A DNA stretch of 37,011 nt from a bacterium (GTDB lineage: Bacteria > Campylobacterota > Campylobacteria > Campylobacterales > Arcobacteraceae): assembly GCA_018816105.1 (NCBI GenBank), contig JAHIWE010000015.1, positions 1 to 37,011 of the forward strand, given 5' to 3'. Shown piece by piece: positions 1-9,129 of this stretch. Below the pieces are notes generated by a model. It was not told the DNA's origin, searched no databases, and worked only from the letters and a program-made list of their open reading frames with translations. The position numbers and the translations under genes were made by a program. How positions within the stretch are numbered: the first letter of the stretch is position 1; every line of letters starts with the position of its first letter.

Positions 1-233
1 AACTAGGAGTTTTCGTATTAGTTATGTTTTATGCATATATTTTAGTTATTGCGTTTAACAAAGAGCTATTAGCTGTCAAAATTGGTGCTGGTGTTACAAC
101 AATTGCATTTCCTATTGCATTAGCTATTTTAGTAATTAGTTTTATCACCACTCTTATTTATGTAAAAAGAGCAAATGGTGAATTTGAAGATTTAACTAAT
201 GAAATAAAAAAAGATGTAAAGGATTTAATCTAA
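1..233 (+). CDS. DUF485 family membrane protein, symporter small subunit (5' end outside window)
   Basis: The reading frame is open from the left edge, so the gene starts before the window; the ATG at 24 is probably internal because the residues before it (LGVFVLV) continue the first membrane helix. About 76 residues are visible: two hydrophobic helices and then a charged tail beginning YVKRANGEF, the usual ending of DUF485 proteins (YjcH-like). In many proteobacteria this small protein is encoded directly before the acetate symporter ActP and is thought to be its partner in the inner membrane; its exact role is not settled. Its stop overlaps the actP start by one base (TAATG), implying translational coupling. 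Confidence 0.85.
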   Translation, partial: LGVFVLVMFYAYILVIAFNKELLAVKIGAGVTTIAFPIALAILVISFITTLIYVKRANGEFEDLTNEIKKDVKDLI

Positions 234-1903
234 TGTTAAAAATATTAGCACTACTTACAATTTTTGCATTATCACTGTTCGCAGCAGGTGATGCAACTTT
301 CGAAGCGGTAAAAAGAGATCTTAATATACCTGCGGTTGTTATGTTCTTTATTTTTATTCTAGGTACTTTAGGTATTACTTATTGGGCTGCAAAGAAAACA
401 AAATCTGCAAGTGATTTTTATACAGCAGGTGGAGGAATCACAGGTTTCCAAAATGGTTTAGCAATTGCGGGAGATTATATGTCAGCTGCTGCTTTTCTTG
501 GAGTTTCTGGTCTTATTTATATGAAGGGTTATGATGGTGTAATTTATGCGGTTTCATTTTTAGTTGGATGGCCGGTAATTTTATTCTTTATGGCAGAGAA
601 ATTAAGAAACTTAGGTAAATTTACATTTGCAGATATTGCTGCATATAGATTAGGACAAAAAGAGATTAGAACTTTAGCTGCGTTTGGTTCTATTTCAGTT
701 GTAATTTTATATCTAATTGCTCAAATGGTTGGAGCTGGAAAATTAATTCAAGTTTTATTTGGTATGGAGTATGAATATGCTGTATTCATGGTTGGTGCCT
801 TAATGATTATTTATGTTACATTTGGTGGTATGTTAGCAACTACTTGGGTACAAATAATTAAAGCTTGTTTATTACTTTCAGGTGTTTCATTTATGGCTGT
901 TATGGTTTTATACCATTTTGATTTCTCATTTGAGTCTTTAGCTGCAAAAGCTGTTGAAAATCATAAATTAGGAGAATCAATTTTAAGTCCAGGTGGATTT
1001 ATTACAGATCCAATTTCAGCAATATCTTTAGGTATGGCTTTAATGTTGGGAACTGCTGGTCTTCCTCACGTTTTAATGAGATTCTTTACAGTTGGTAATG
1101 CAAAAGAAGCTAGAAAATCTGTTGTTTATGCAACTGGATTTGTTGCATACTTCTGGGTTATTATCACAATAGTTGGATTTGGTGCAATTGCATTTTTAAA
1201 CTCTGCTGAAGGTGTTGAATATTTTGATGGTGCAAAAGCTTATATGGATGGCGGTGCACTATTTGGTGGAAGTAATATGGCTTCTGTTCACTTATCACAT
1301 ATGCTAGGGGGAAATGCATTCTTAGGATTTATTTCAGCTGTTGCATTTGCTACTATTTTAGCGGTTGTTTCAGGATTAACACTAGCAGGTGCATCTGCAA
1401 TATCTCATGATATTTATGCAAATGTTATTAATCCAAATGCAACTGATGAGCAAGTTGTAAAAATTTCTAAAATCACTGTTGTATTAGTAGGTATCATCGG
1501 TGTTACTTTAGGAATTGCATTTGAATCACAAAATATTGCATATATGGTTGGTCTTGCATTTGGTATTGCAGCATCTGCTAACTTCCCAATTTTATTCCTT
1601 TCTATTTACTGGAGTGGATTAACAACAAGAGGTGCATTTATTGGTGGATTCATGGGATTAATTACAGCTGTTACATTAGTAATTTTAGGGCCAAATGTTT
1701 GGGTACAAATATTAGGAAATGAAAAAGCAATTTTCCCTTATGCACACCCTGCAATATTCTCTGTAACTGTTGCATTTGTTTCAATTTGGTTTTTCTCAAA
1801 ACTTGATAATTCTCCTAGAGCTCAAAGAGAAAGAGTTCTATTTAGAGGTCAAAATGTTAGAGCAAATACTGGAATTGGTGCAGATGGAGCAGTATCTCAC
1901 TAA
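233..1903 (+). CDS. actP: cation/acetate symporter ActP
   Basis: This 556-residue protein belongs to the sodium:solute symporter (SSS) family and is close in length to E. coli ActP. It begins with a signal-like hydrophobic segment (residues 1-17, ending LFAAG), followed by about 13 membrane helices. Glycine-rich family segments are visible: [20 protein letters not shown] near residues 63-82 and the [10 protein letters not shown] segment near 280. Its role is uptake of acetate, and probably other small carboxylates, with a cation across the inner membrane. The DUF485 gene upstream and the acetate kinase and pta genes downstream support acetate as substrate. An inverted repeat follows the stop. 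Family assignment is strong; substrate specificity is inferred from context. Confidence 0.92.
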   Translation: MLKILALLTIFALSLFAAGDATFEAVKRDLNIPAVVMFFIFILGTLGITYWAAKKTKSASDFYTAGGGITGFQNGLAIAGDYMSAAAFLGVSGLIYMKGYDGVIYAVSFLVGWPVILFFMAEKLRNLGKFTFADIAAYRLGQKEIRTLAAFGSISVVILYLIAQMVGAGKLIQVLFGMEYEYAVFMVGALMIIYVTFGGMLATTWVQIIKACLLLSGVSFMAVMVLYHFDFSFESLAAKAVENHKLGESILSPGGFITDPISAISLGMALMLGTAGLPHVLMRFFTVGNAKEARKSVVYATGFVAYFWVIITIVGFGAIAFLNSAEGVEYFDGAKAYMDGGALFGGSNMASVHLSHMLGGNAFLGFISAVAFATILAVVSGLTLAGASAISHDIYANVINPNATDEQVVKISKITVVLVGIIGVTLGIAFESQNIAYMVGLAFGIAASANFPILFLSIYWSGLTTRGAFIGGFMGLITAVTLVILGPNVWVQILGNEKAIFPYAHPAIFSVTVAFVSIWFFSKLDNSPRAQRERVLFRGQNVRANTGIGADGAVSH

Positions 1904-1909
1904 ATTATT

Positions 1910-1935
1910 TTATCAAAGGAATTTTCCTTTGATAA
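1910..1935 (+). terminator. hairpin after actP
   Basis: A perfect 12-base inverted repeat (TTATCAAAGGAA, two-base loop TT, complementary arm) begins seven bases after the actP stop. The bases after it are T-rich but not a clean T run, so it may be a weak terminator or an mRNA-stabilising hairpin separating actP from the CBS/DUF294 gene. Confidence 0.6.
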
Positions 1936-2037
1936 ATAATCTTTATACTATTTAAATACCTTAATCTATCCTTTTTTAATAATAATTTATTTATTCATTT
2001 TTAGCTACAATTTTATATATTAATATAAAGAGTAACT

Positions 2038-3879
2038 ATGAGTATGTTAGAACAAAAAACCTTTTTATCTTCGATTCACCCCTTTGAAAGCTTAACAACA
2101 AATCAACTTGATTATTTTGTAGAAAATATTGATATTGTATATTTTAAAGAGAATGAAACTGTACAAAAACAAGGGAATAATCCTGAATATCTTTTTTTTA
2201 TATTAAAAGGATTAGTTCAAGAAAAGCAAGAGAGTGAAGTTTTATCAATTTATTCAAAGAATGAAATATTTGACTCAGTTTCTTTAATTGAAAATTATTC
2301 TAAAAATTCTTTTATAACAGCTGAAGAAACAATATGTTACATCCTTCCAAGAGAAATCTTTATAAACACATTACATGAAAATCAAATATTAGAAAAATAC
2401 TTTTTCCAATCTATTTCAGAAAAATTAAATAACAATATTCACCATGAAAAAAATAAAGAGATGGCAAATATAATGGTTGCAAAAGTAAAAGATGCAACTA
2501 TTCATAAAGCTGTAATAATAGATAGTCAGAAATCGATTTTTGAAGCTGCTCAAATTATTAAAAAAGAAAAAGTTCCAACAATCTTATTAAAAGATGAAAA
2601 CAATGAATTGTATATTGTTACAGATTCTGATTTTAGACAAAAAGTAATTTTAAACAGAATGGATTTTGATGATAAAATTATAAAAATTGCAACTAAAGGT
2701 TTAGTTTATGTAAATGAAGATGATTTTTTATTTAATGCTCAACTTATTATGGCAAAACATGGACTAAAAAGAGTTGTTGTAAAAAACAATAAAGATGAAA
2801 TTACTGGTATTTTAGATCAAATTTCATTATCATCATTTTTTGCGACTAATACTTTTTCTGTTTCAAATAAAATTGTAAAAGCTGAAACAGTAGAAGAGTT
2901 AAAAATAGCTTCATTATCTTTTATTAAAATAATTAAATCTCTAAATGCAAAAGGCGTGAAAATAGAGTTTATTTCAAGATTAATAAATCAATTAAATAAA
3001 AAACTTCTTGATAAACTATATAAAATATTAGCTCCAAGAGAACTATATGAGAAATCTTGTTTAGTTGTAATGGGAAGCGAAGGTAGAGGTGAGCAAATAC
3101 TAAAAACCGACCAAGATAATGCATTAATTATAAGAGATGATTGTAATATAAGTGATGAAGAATTACAAGAGTTTACAAATAAATTTACAGAAACTTTAGT
3201 TGATTTTGGATTTCCTAGATGTGAAGGAAATATTATGGTTTCAAATCCTTATTGGTGTAGAAAAGAATCTGATTTTAAAAATTTAATTTTTAAATGGATA
3301 AATGAACCAAGTGGTGATAACTTTATGAATATAGCAATTTTCTATGATGCTGTTTGTGTCTCTGGAAATAAAGATTTAATTATTAGCTTAAAAGAATATC
3401 TATTTAAAGTTGCAGGAAATACTCAAACTTTTTATTCACATTTTGCAAAAGTTATAAGTAGTTTTGATGTTCCTCTAGGATTTTTTGATGGTTTTGTATT
3501 TAACAACAAAGATGATAAACATAAAAATGAAATTGATATTAAAAAAGGTGGTATTTTTATAATAGTTCAAGGAATTAGAAGTCTTAGTTTAGAAAACAAA
3601 CTTTTAAATACAAGTACTGCAAAAAGAATACAAAGATTAATAGATATGGAGATATTAGATGCTGAATTTGGAAAAGAATTAACAATGGCATTTAATTTTT
3701 TAACAAATTTAAAATTAAAATCAAATTTAGAAAAACTTGATAAAAAAGCGACAATTGACAACTATATTAATCCAAATGAATTAAATACTATGGAAAAAGA
3801 TTTATTAAAAGATTCATTCAAAATTGTAAGTAAATTAAAGAAAAAATTAGAATTTCACTTTAAGTTAAACTATGTTTAG
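2038..3879 (+). CDS. cyclic-nucleotide-binding, CBS-pair and DUF294 nucleotidyltransferase-like protein
   Basis: This 613-residue cytoplasmic protein has a cyclic-nucleotide-binding-like domain (about residues 10-125), two CBS repeats (about 148-275), a DUF294 nucleotidyltransferase-like domain with GSEGRGEQ at residues 346-353 and the acidic pair D358/D360 in TDQDN, and a helical C-terminal domain (about 450-613). The layout resembles GlnD-like signalling nucleotidyltransferases. CBS pairs usually bind adenine nucleotides, so an energy-sensing role is plausible. Genes of this architecture recur beside SSS-family acetate symporters together with a DnaQ-like exonuclease, the arrangement seen here. 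The target of the transferase domain is unknown. The gene overlaps the exonuclease by eight bases, so the two are co-translated. An AAAGAG ribosome binding site precedes the ATG. Confidence 0.85.
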   Translation: MSMLEQKTFLSSIHPFESLTTNQLDYFVENIDIVYFKENETVQKQGNNPEYLFFILKGLVQEKQESEVLSIYSKNEIFDSVSLIENYSKNSFITAEETICYILPREIFINTLHENQILEKYFFQSISEKLNNNIHHEKNKEMANIMVAKVKDATIHKAVIIDSQKSIFEAAQIIKKEKVPTILLKDENNELYIVTDSDFRQKVILNRMDFDDKIIKIATKGLVYVNEDDFLFNAQLIMAKHGLKRVVVKNNKDEITGILDQISLSSFFATNTFSVSNKIVKAETVEELKIASLSFIKIIKSLNAKGVKIEFISRLINQLNKKLLDKLYKILAPRELYEKSCLVVMGSEGRGEQILKTDQDNALIIRDDCNISDEELQEFTNKFTETLVDFGFPRCEGNIMVSNPYWCRKESDFKNLIFKWINEPSGDNFMNIAIFYDAVCVSGNKDLIISLKEYLFKVAGNTQTFYSHFAKVISSFDVPLGFFDGFVFNNKDDKHKNEIDIKKGGIFIIVQGIRSLSLENKLLNTSTAKRIQRLIDMEILDAEFGKELTMAFNFLTNLKLKSNLEKLDKKATIDNYINPNELNTMEKDLLKDSFKIVSKLKKKLEFHFKLNYV

Positions 3880-4492
3880 AAGTATAAATAATTATTTTAA
3901 TAAGAAAAATTTAAAAGATAATAACTATCTATTTTTATTTGATGAGCCTCATAATGAAGAATATGTTTGTTTTGATTGTGAAACAACAGGTCTTAATCCT
4001 AAAGTTGATGATATAGTTTCAATTGGTGCTGTTATAATAAAAAACAATACAATAATTTCAAGTAAAAAATTTGTAAAGTTTGTAAAACCAAAAACAAAAC
4101 TTCAAGCAGATGCAATTAAAATACATCATATTAGAGAGTGCGATTTAGTTGATGCAGAGGATATTGATAAAGTTATACTAGAATTTTTAGAATTTATTGG
4201 TAATCGAACTTTAGTTGGATATTTTTTAGAGTTTGATATCGAAATGATTAATAAATATTTAAAACCAAAATTAGGAATAAAACTTCCAAATAAAGCACTT
4301 GAAGTTTCTGCTATTTATTATGATTATAAAATAGAAAGAATTCCTCAAGCAAACATTGATTTAAGATTCAATACAATTATGAAAGAATTAAAAATTCCAA
4401 GCCTTGGAAAACATGATGCATACAACGATGCATTAATGACTTCAATGATTTTCATAAAATTAAGAAACTTACCAAAAGTAAAAATAAATTAA
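3872..4492 (+). CDS. DnaQ/PolC-like 3'-5' exonuclease domain protein
   Basis: This 206-residue protein carries the DEDDh exonuclease pattern. Exo I is FDCETTG (D35, E37), Exo II is in LEFDIEM (D122), and Exo III is HDAYNDA (H181, D186). It lacks any polymerase or epsilon-type C-terminal interaction region that I recognise, so it is probably not the replicative proofreading subunit. Its start overlaps the DUF294 gene by eight bases and acetate kinase follows 21 bases after its stop, so all three are probably transcribed together. The repeated association of such exonucleases with DUF294 proteins and acetate symporters suggests action on a nucleotide signal or RNA rather than in DNA replication; that is inference. 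Confidence 0.82.
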   Translation: MFRSINNYFNKKNLKDNNYLFLFDEPHNEEYVCFDCETTGLNPKVDDIVSIGAVIIKNNTIISSKKFVKFVKPKTKLQADAIKIHHIRECDLVDAEDIDKVILEFLEFIGNRTLVGYFLEFDIEMINKYLKPKLGIKLPNKALEVSAIYYDYKIERIPQANIDLRFNTIMKELKIPSLGKHDAYNDALMTSMIFIKLRNLPKVKIN

Positions 4493-4513
4493 ATAAAACT
4501 AAAGGAAACATAT

Positions 4514-5707
4514 ATGTTAGTATTTGTATTAAATGCAGGTTCATCTTCACTAAAATATCAACTAATAAATGCAAAAACAGCTGAATTAAAAGCTAGTGGA
4601 TTAGTAGAAAGAATCGGAATTGATGGTATTTTAAAACATGAAGTTGGAGAAAATAAAAAATTAACTTTTGAACTACCAATTCCAACACATAAAGAAGCTA
4701 TTGAATTAGTTTTGCGAATTTTAACAAATGATGAAACAAAAGTAATAAACTCAATTAAAGAAATCCAAGCAATTGGACACAGAATCGTACATGGAGGAGA
4801 ATTCTTTAAAGAATCAACTATTATTACTAATGATGTTATTGAAAAAATCGAACAATTAATTCCACTTGCACCATTACATAATCCAGCAAATATTATGGGA
4901 ATAAAAATTTGTCAAGAATTAATGCCAAAAGTTCCAAATGTGGCTGTTTTTGATACTGCATTTCACCAAACTATGCCAAAAGAAAACTTCTTATATGCTG
5001 TTCCTTATGCAGATTATACAGAACATCACTTAAGAAAATATGGTTTCCATGGAACAAGTCATTATTATGTATCAAATGAAATGGTTAAAATTTTAGATAA
5101 AAAAGATTCAAAAATTATTGTTTGTCACTTAGGAAATGGTTCATCTGTGTGTGCAGTAAGAGATGGAAAATCAATTAGTACATCTATGGGATTAACTCCA
5201 CTTGAGGGACTGATTATGGGAACAAGAGCTGGAGATATCGATGCTGGTGTTATTCCATATTTAATGGAGAAAAAAGGATTAACTTCAAATCAAATTCTAG
5301 ATTATTTAAACAAAAAATCTGGTATTTTAGGTATTTCTGGAATTAGCTCTGATTTAAGAGAAGTTATTAAAGCTTCTAAAGATGGAGATATGAGATCAAG
5401 AATTACTATTGAAATGTTATGTAATAGAATTAAAAAATATTTATGTTCATATGCTGGATTAATGGGTGGAGTTGATGCTATTTGTTTCACTGCTGGTATT
5501 GGAGAAAACTCTGATTTAATAAGAGAAAAAGTTTGCCATGGTTTAGAATTTATGGGAATCGAATTAGATCTTGATAGAAATAGAGTAAGAGAGTTAGGAA
5601 ATAGAGAAATAAGCAAAAAAGACTCAAGAACAAAAATCTATATAATTCCTACAAATGAAGAATTAGTAATTGCAAAAGACACTTATAAGCTAACAAAATC
5701 TAGCTAA
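4514..5707 (+). CDS. ackA: acetate kinase, first copy
   Basis: This 397-residue protein is full length for acetate kinase, which catalyses acetate + ATP <=> acetyl phosphate + ADP in the cytoplasm. Visible active-site elements are N7 in NAGSSSLKYQL, D147 in FDTAFHQTMP, HGTSH, HLGNGSS, GTRAGD and PTNEE near the C-terminus. It is about 60% identical by eye to the second acetate kinase at 6975. It lies 21 bases behind the exonuclease with a good AAAGGAA ribosome binding site. Linkage to the symporter side of the block, rather than directly to pta, suggests a role in activating imported acetate; that is inference. Confidence 0.93.
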   Translation: MLVFVLNAGSSSLKYQLINAKTAELKASGLVERIGIDGILKHEVGENKKLTFELPIPTHKEAIELVLRILTNDETKVINSIKEIQAIGHRIVHGGEFFKESTIITNDVIEKIEQLIPLAPLHNPANIMGIKICQELMPKVPNVAVFDTAFHQTMPKENFLYAVPYADYTEHHLRKYGFHGTSHYYVSNEMVKILDKKDSKIIVCHLGNGSSVCAVRDGKSISTSMGLTPLEGLIMGTRAGDIDAGVIPYLMEKKGLTSNQILDYLNKKSGILGISGISSDLREVIKASKDGDMRSRITIEMLCNRIKKYLCSYAGLMGGVDAICFTAGIGENSDLIREKVCHGLEFMGIELDLDRNRVRELGNREISKKDSRTKIYIIPTNEELVIAKDTYKLTKSS

Positions 5708-5723
5708 TTTGTTACAAATTAGC
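5703..5723 (+). terminator. hairpin overlapping the first ackA stop codon
   Basis: A perfect 9-base stem (GCTAATTTG, loop TTA, CAAATTAGC) includes the last sense codon base and the stop codon. It is followed by A-rich sequence, not a T run on this strand, so efficient intrinsic termination is uncertain. Confidence 0.45.
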
Positions 5724-5741
5724 AAATTATAAAAAAATTGT

Positions 5742-5943
5742 GGATGATGTACTATTTTTGTACATTATCCATCAATTAAACTACTTTAAAACTCCACATA
5801 TGTATTAGTCTATTACCTTTTATCACAGATTTGAGTATTTTTTTACTTTATGTGTATATTATGTACTATTTTTGAAATTTTGCTACTTTAATGCTATGTT
5901 TCTCTTTTATAATCTTTAGACAAACTTCAAAAAGTAGAAAGGA
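5742..5943 (+). promoter_or_regulatory. regulatory region upstream of pta-ackA2
   Basis: This gene-free stretch holds an inverted repeat (5742-5752 with 5760-5770, one G-T wobble), a 14-base direct repeat ATGTACTATTTTTG at 5747-5760 and again at 5861-5874, a consensus TATAAT at 5908-5913, and the ribosome binding site AGAAAGGA at 5936-5943, ten bases before the pta ATG. The -10 box gives pta its own promoter. The repeated 14-mer, half of which lies inside the hairpin, is a candidate regulator site; the factor is unknown. Confidence 0.55.
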
Positions 5944-5952
5944 CAACTTAAC

Positions 5953-6948
5953 ATGGGTTTAATTGAAAATATCAAAGAAAAAGCAAAGTTACAACTAAGA
6001 ACAATCGTTCTTCCTGAGCCTGAAGATGAAAGAGTTTTAAAAGCTACACAACAAGTGTTAGAAGAAAAAACTGCAAATGTAATATTGATCGGTAATGTTG
6101 AGACAATCAAAGCTGATGCTGCTAAATGTGGTGCAAATATTGAGGGAGCAAAAATAATTGATCCTAAAACATTTGATAATATTGATAAATACATTGATGA
6201 GTTAGTTGAATTAAGAAAAGCTAAAAATCTTTCAAGAGAAGAAGCTTCAATTATTATGACAACTGAACCAAGATTCTTTGGTTGTATGATGGTAAGACTT
6301 GGTGATGCTGATGGTTTAGTTGCTGGATCTAATTCACCAACTGCTGATGTATTAAAAGCTGCTATTCATGTTATTAAAACAGCTCCTGGGATTAACACTG
6401 TTTCTTCTACATTTATTATGGAAACTGCTGATGGTAATTTTGGTGATAATGGTTTAATTTTATTTGCAGATTGTGCTGTTATTCCTGAACCAAATGCTGA
6501 ACAATTAGCTGATATTGCATGTGCAACTGCTGCTACAGCTGCTAGTGTTGTAGGACTAGATCCTAGAGTTGCTATGTTATCTTTTTCAACAAAAGGAAGT
6601 GCAAAACATCCACTAGTAGATAAAGTACAATTTGCATGTGATATATTAGCCGAAAGAAATGTTGATTTTTCTTTTGATGGTGAATTACAAGCTGATGCTG
6701 CAATTGTTGAAGCTATTGGAGCAAAAAAAGCACCAGGTTCAAAAGTTGCAGGACGTGCTAATGTTTTAGTATTCCCTGACTTACAATCTGGAAATATTGG
6801 TTATAAACTTGTTCAAAGATTTGCAGGAGCTGAAGCTCATGGGCCAATCGTTCAAGGATTAAATCAGCCAGTTAATGACCTATCACGTGGTTGTTCAGTA
6901 GAAGATATAGCAAACTTAGTTGCAATTACTGCAACTCAAATCAAATAA
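5953..6948 (+). CDS. pta: phosphate acetyltransferase (short form)
   Basis: This 331-residue protein corresponds to the catalytic domain of phosphotransacetylase (acetyl-CoA + phosphate <=> acetyl phosphate + CoA). It starts directly at the catalytic fold (TIVLPEPEDERVLKAT) and lacks the N-terminal P-loop and DRTGG regions of the roughly 700-residue enterobacterial enzyme. Characteristic segments are GDADGLVAGS near residue 117, a TAATAASV helix, GELQADAA, and the C-terminal GPIVQGLNQPVNDLSRG. It has its own promoter region and strong ribosome binding site, and the second acetate kinase follows 26 bases downstream, forming the classical pta-ackA pair. Confidence 0.94.
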   Translation: MGLIENIKEKAKLQLRTIVLPEPEDERVLKATQQVLEEKTANVILIGNVETIKADAAKCGANIEGAKIIDPKTFDNIDKYIDELVELRKAKNLSREEASIIMTTEPRFFGCMMVRLGDADGLVAGSNSPTADVLKAAIHVIKTAPGINTVSSTFIMETADGNFGDNGLILFADCAVIPEPNAEQLADIACATAATAASVVGLDPRVAMLSFSTKGSAKHPLVDKVQFACDILAERNVDFSFDGELQADAAIVEAIGAKKAPGSKVAGRANVLVFPDLQSGNIGYKLVQRFAGAEAHGPIVQGLNQPVNDLSRGCSVEDIANLVAITATQIK

Positions 6949-6974
6949 TTAAACTCAATAAAAGGAAGTAATAT

Positions 6975-8177
6975 ATGTTAGTATTTATTTTAAACGCAGG
7001 AAGTTCATCATTAAAGTATCAATTAATGAACCCAGTTTCAAAAGAGGTTTTAGCTACAGGTCTTTGTGAAAGAATTGGAATTGATGGAGTTTTAAAACAC
7101 GAATTTGGTGAAGGTAAAAAATTAACTTTAGATGTTCCAATGCCAACACATAAAGAAGCAATTGAACTAGTATTAAAAACTTTAGTTGAAAGTGAAGGAA
7201 AAGTTATCAATTCTATTGATGATATTGATGCTATTGGACATAGAGCTGTTCATGGTGGAGAAGAGTTTGCATCTTCTGTTATGGTAACTGAAAAAGTTAT
7301 CGAAACAATGAAAAAATTAATTCCACTTGCACCTTTACATAACCCTGCAAATATTATGGGAATGGAAATTTGTCAAGATTTAATGCCAGGTAAACCAAAT
7401 GTAGCTGTATTTGATACTGCTTTTCACCAAACTATGCCTGATTATGCTTATATGTATGCATTACCTTATGAGCAATATTCTAAACATGGTATTAGAAAAT
7501 ATGGATTCCACGGAACTAGCCACTATTTCGTATCAAATGAAGCAAAAGGGATGTTAGATAAAAAACATAACACTAGAATCATCGTTTGTCACTTAGGAAA
7601 TGGTTCTTCTGTATCTGCTGTTTTAAATGGTAAATGTATTGATACTTCTATGGGACTTACTCCTGTTCAAGGTTTAATGATGGGAACTAGAGCTGGAGAT
7701 GTTGGAGCTGGAGCTATTTCTTATATGATGACTCAAGAAGGAATGACTATTGATCAAACTCTTGATGTTATGAATAAAAAATCTGGTATCTTAGGAATTT
7801 CTGGAAAATCATCTGATTTAAGAGAAGTTTTACAAGGTATGCAAGATGGTGATGATAGATGTAGATTAGCTGTTGAAATGGTTGCATATAACATCAAAAA
7901 ATATGTTGGAGCTTATGTTGCTGCACTTGATGGTGTTGATGCATTATGTTTCACAGGTGGAATTGGTGAAAATTCATCATTAATTAGAGAAATCGTTTGT
8001 GCTGGACTTGATGGTATGGGATTAATTATTGACCCAACTAAAAATAATAAAAGATCAGGTAAACCAAGAGATATTGCAACTAATAGCTCTGCTGCTAGAA
8101 TCTTTGTTATTCCTACAAATGAAGAGTTTGTTATTGCTAATGATACTTACAAAATTGTATCTGGACTTGAAAAATAA
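6975..8177 (+). CDS. ackA: acetate kinase, second copy
   Basis: This 400-residue full-length acetate kinase carries the same active-site set as the first copy (NAGSSSLKYQL, FDTAFHQTMP, HGTSH, GTRAGD, PTNEE). It sits 26 bases after pta behind an AAAGGAAG ribosome binding site, so it is the usual partner making ATP from acetyl phosphate. Divergence from copy one, spread evenly along the protein at about 40% of positions by eye, indicates an old paralogue or a separately acquired gene rather than a recent duplication. A strong two-way terminator follows. Confidence 0.94.
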   Translation: MLVFILNAGSSSLKYQLMNPVSKEVLATGLCERIGIDGVLKHEFGEGKKLTLDVPMPTHKEAIELVLKTLVESEGKVINSIDDIDAIGHRAVHGGEEFASSVMVTEKVIETMKKLIPLAPLHNPANIMGMEICQDLMPGKPNVAVFDTAFHQTMPDYAYMYALPYEQYSKHGIRKYGFHGTSHYFVSNEAKGMLDKKHNTRIIVCHLGNGSSVSAVLNGKCIDTSMGLTPVQGLMMGTRAGDVGAGAISYMMTQEGMTIDQTLDVMNKKSGILGISGKSSDLREVLQGMQDGDDRCRLAVEMVAYNIKKYVGAYVAALDGVDALCFTGGIGENSSLIREIVCAGLDGMGLIIDPTKNNKRSGKPRDIATNSSAARIFVIPTNEEFVIANDTYKIVSGLEK

Positions 8178-8183
8178 ATTCAT

Positions 8184-8217
8184 AAAAAAAGGTGAAGTAA
8201 AAACTTCACCTTTTTTT
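8184..8217 (+). terminator. bidirectional intrinsic terminator between ackA2 and sppA
   Basis: An 8-base GC-containing stem (GGTGAAGT, loop AAAA, ACTTCACC) is flanked by seven A on the left and seven T on the right. It therefore works as a classical intrinsic terminator in both directions, ending pta-ackA2 on + and the aroQ-sppA operon on -. Confidence 0.92.
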
Positions 8218-8244
8218 ATCTTTTAAATTTAATAAAAATCTAAA

Positions 8245-9129
8245 CTAATAAGCTTTTAATCCACTAACAAAATTTGTACTTATATTTGAAACTGTTTCAC
8301 TAACTAATCTATCCATAAATTTATCAAATTTATCTTGTTTTTTCCAAATAGGAGTATCAACTTTAGACAAAGTTACTAAAACATTTTGAGCATAAGAAAT
8401 AGTAGCTACTTCATCAACTAAACCAACCTCTTTTGCTTGTTTTGCTGTAAATATCTTTGCATCGGCAAATTGTGTATGATTTTTAATATCAAGGCTTCTA
8501 GCATTTGCAACGTCTGTTATAAACATGTTATAAGTATCATCTATTACACTTTGAAGTTGTTTTTCTTCAAAATCAGTCCATTTTCTAGTAGGGGTTCCTG
8601 ATTCTTTGAATTTTCCAGCTTTTACTGTTTGCGTAGAAACTCCAATTTTACTCATTAATTCCTCTGCATTAACCCCTTGCATAATAACACCAATTGATCC
8701 TACCATACTTCCAGGATTTGCAATAATCTTATTTGCCCAAATAGAAGCATAATAAGATCCACTTGCAATTACACCACTTGCATACACAACAACTGGTTTA
8801 ATCTCTTTCAACTCTTTTATAGCATAAGCTAACTCAACAGATGGTGCAACAGAACCTCCTGGAGAATTCACAACAAACATAATACCTTTTATATTTTTAT
8901 CAAGTTTTGCTTTTTCAATATCTTCAAGTGTTTTTGAAACATCCATTATTGGACCAGTTAACTCAATTTTTTGTAAATTTGCATAACTATTTGTATCTGT
9001 TAAACTTTCATTTGAATCAACAACTACAAAATATATAATTGTTAAAAAAACTATTGTTTTAAAATATTTAGTTATAAAATCTAAAATTGCGATAATTGGT
9101 GAAAATATCATTCTAATAAAATTAAACAA
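8245..9129 (-). CDS. sppA: signal peptide peptidase SppA, short form
   Basis: This 294-residue protein has an N-terminal membrane anchor (about residues 20-37) and a single S49 peptidase domain facing the periplasm. NSPGGSVAPS (88-97) marks the ClpP-like fold. The nucleophile is S123 in ASGSYY and the general base is K175 in AGKFKESGTP; the 52-residue separation equals that of the Bacillus SppA Ser/Lys pair. It degrades signal peptides left in the membrane. Its start overlaps the upstream amidohydrolase by eight bases. Campylobacter jejuni has the same aroQ / amidohydrolase / SppA neighbourhood. Confidence 0.9.
   Translation of the reverse strand: MFNFIRMIFSPIIAILDFITKYFKTIVFLTIIYFVVVDSNESLTDTNSYANLQKIELTGPIMDVSKTLEDIEKAKLDKNIKGIMFVVNSPGGSVAPSVELAYAIKELKEIKPVVVYASGVIASGSYYASIWANKIIANPGSMVGSIGVIMQGVNAEELMSKIGVSTQTVKAGKFKESGTPTRKWTDFEEKQLQSVIDDTYNMFITDVANARSLDIKNHTQFADAKIFTAKQAKEVGLVDEVATISYAQNVLVTLSKVDTPIWKKQDKFDKFMDRLVSETVSNISTNFVSGLKAY

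Noticed and set aside
1770-1955. 61-codon frame overlapping the end of actP
   Set aside because: Out of frame within the symporter gene and runs through the hairpin after it; no independent support.
5302-5616. 104-codon minus-strand frame inside the first ackA
   Set aside because: Shadow of the conserved kinase gene; no family features.
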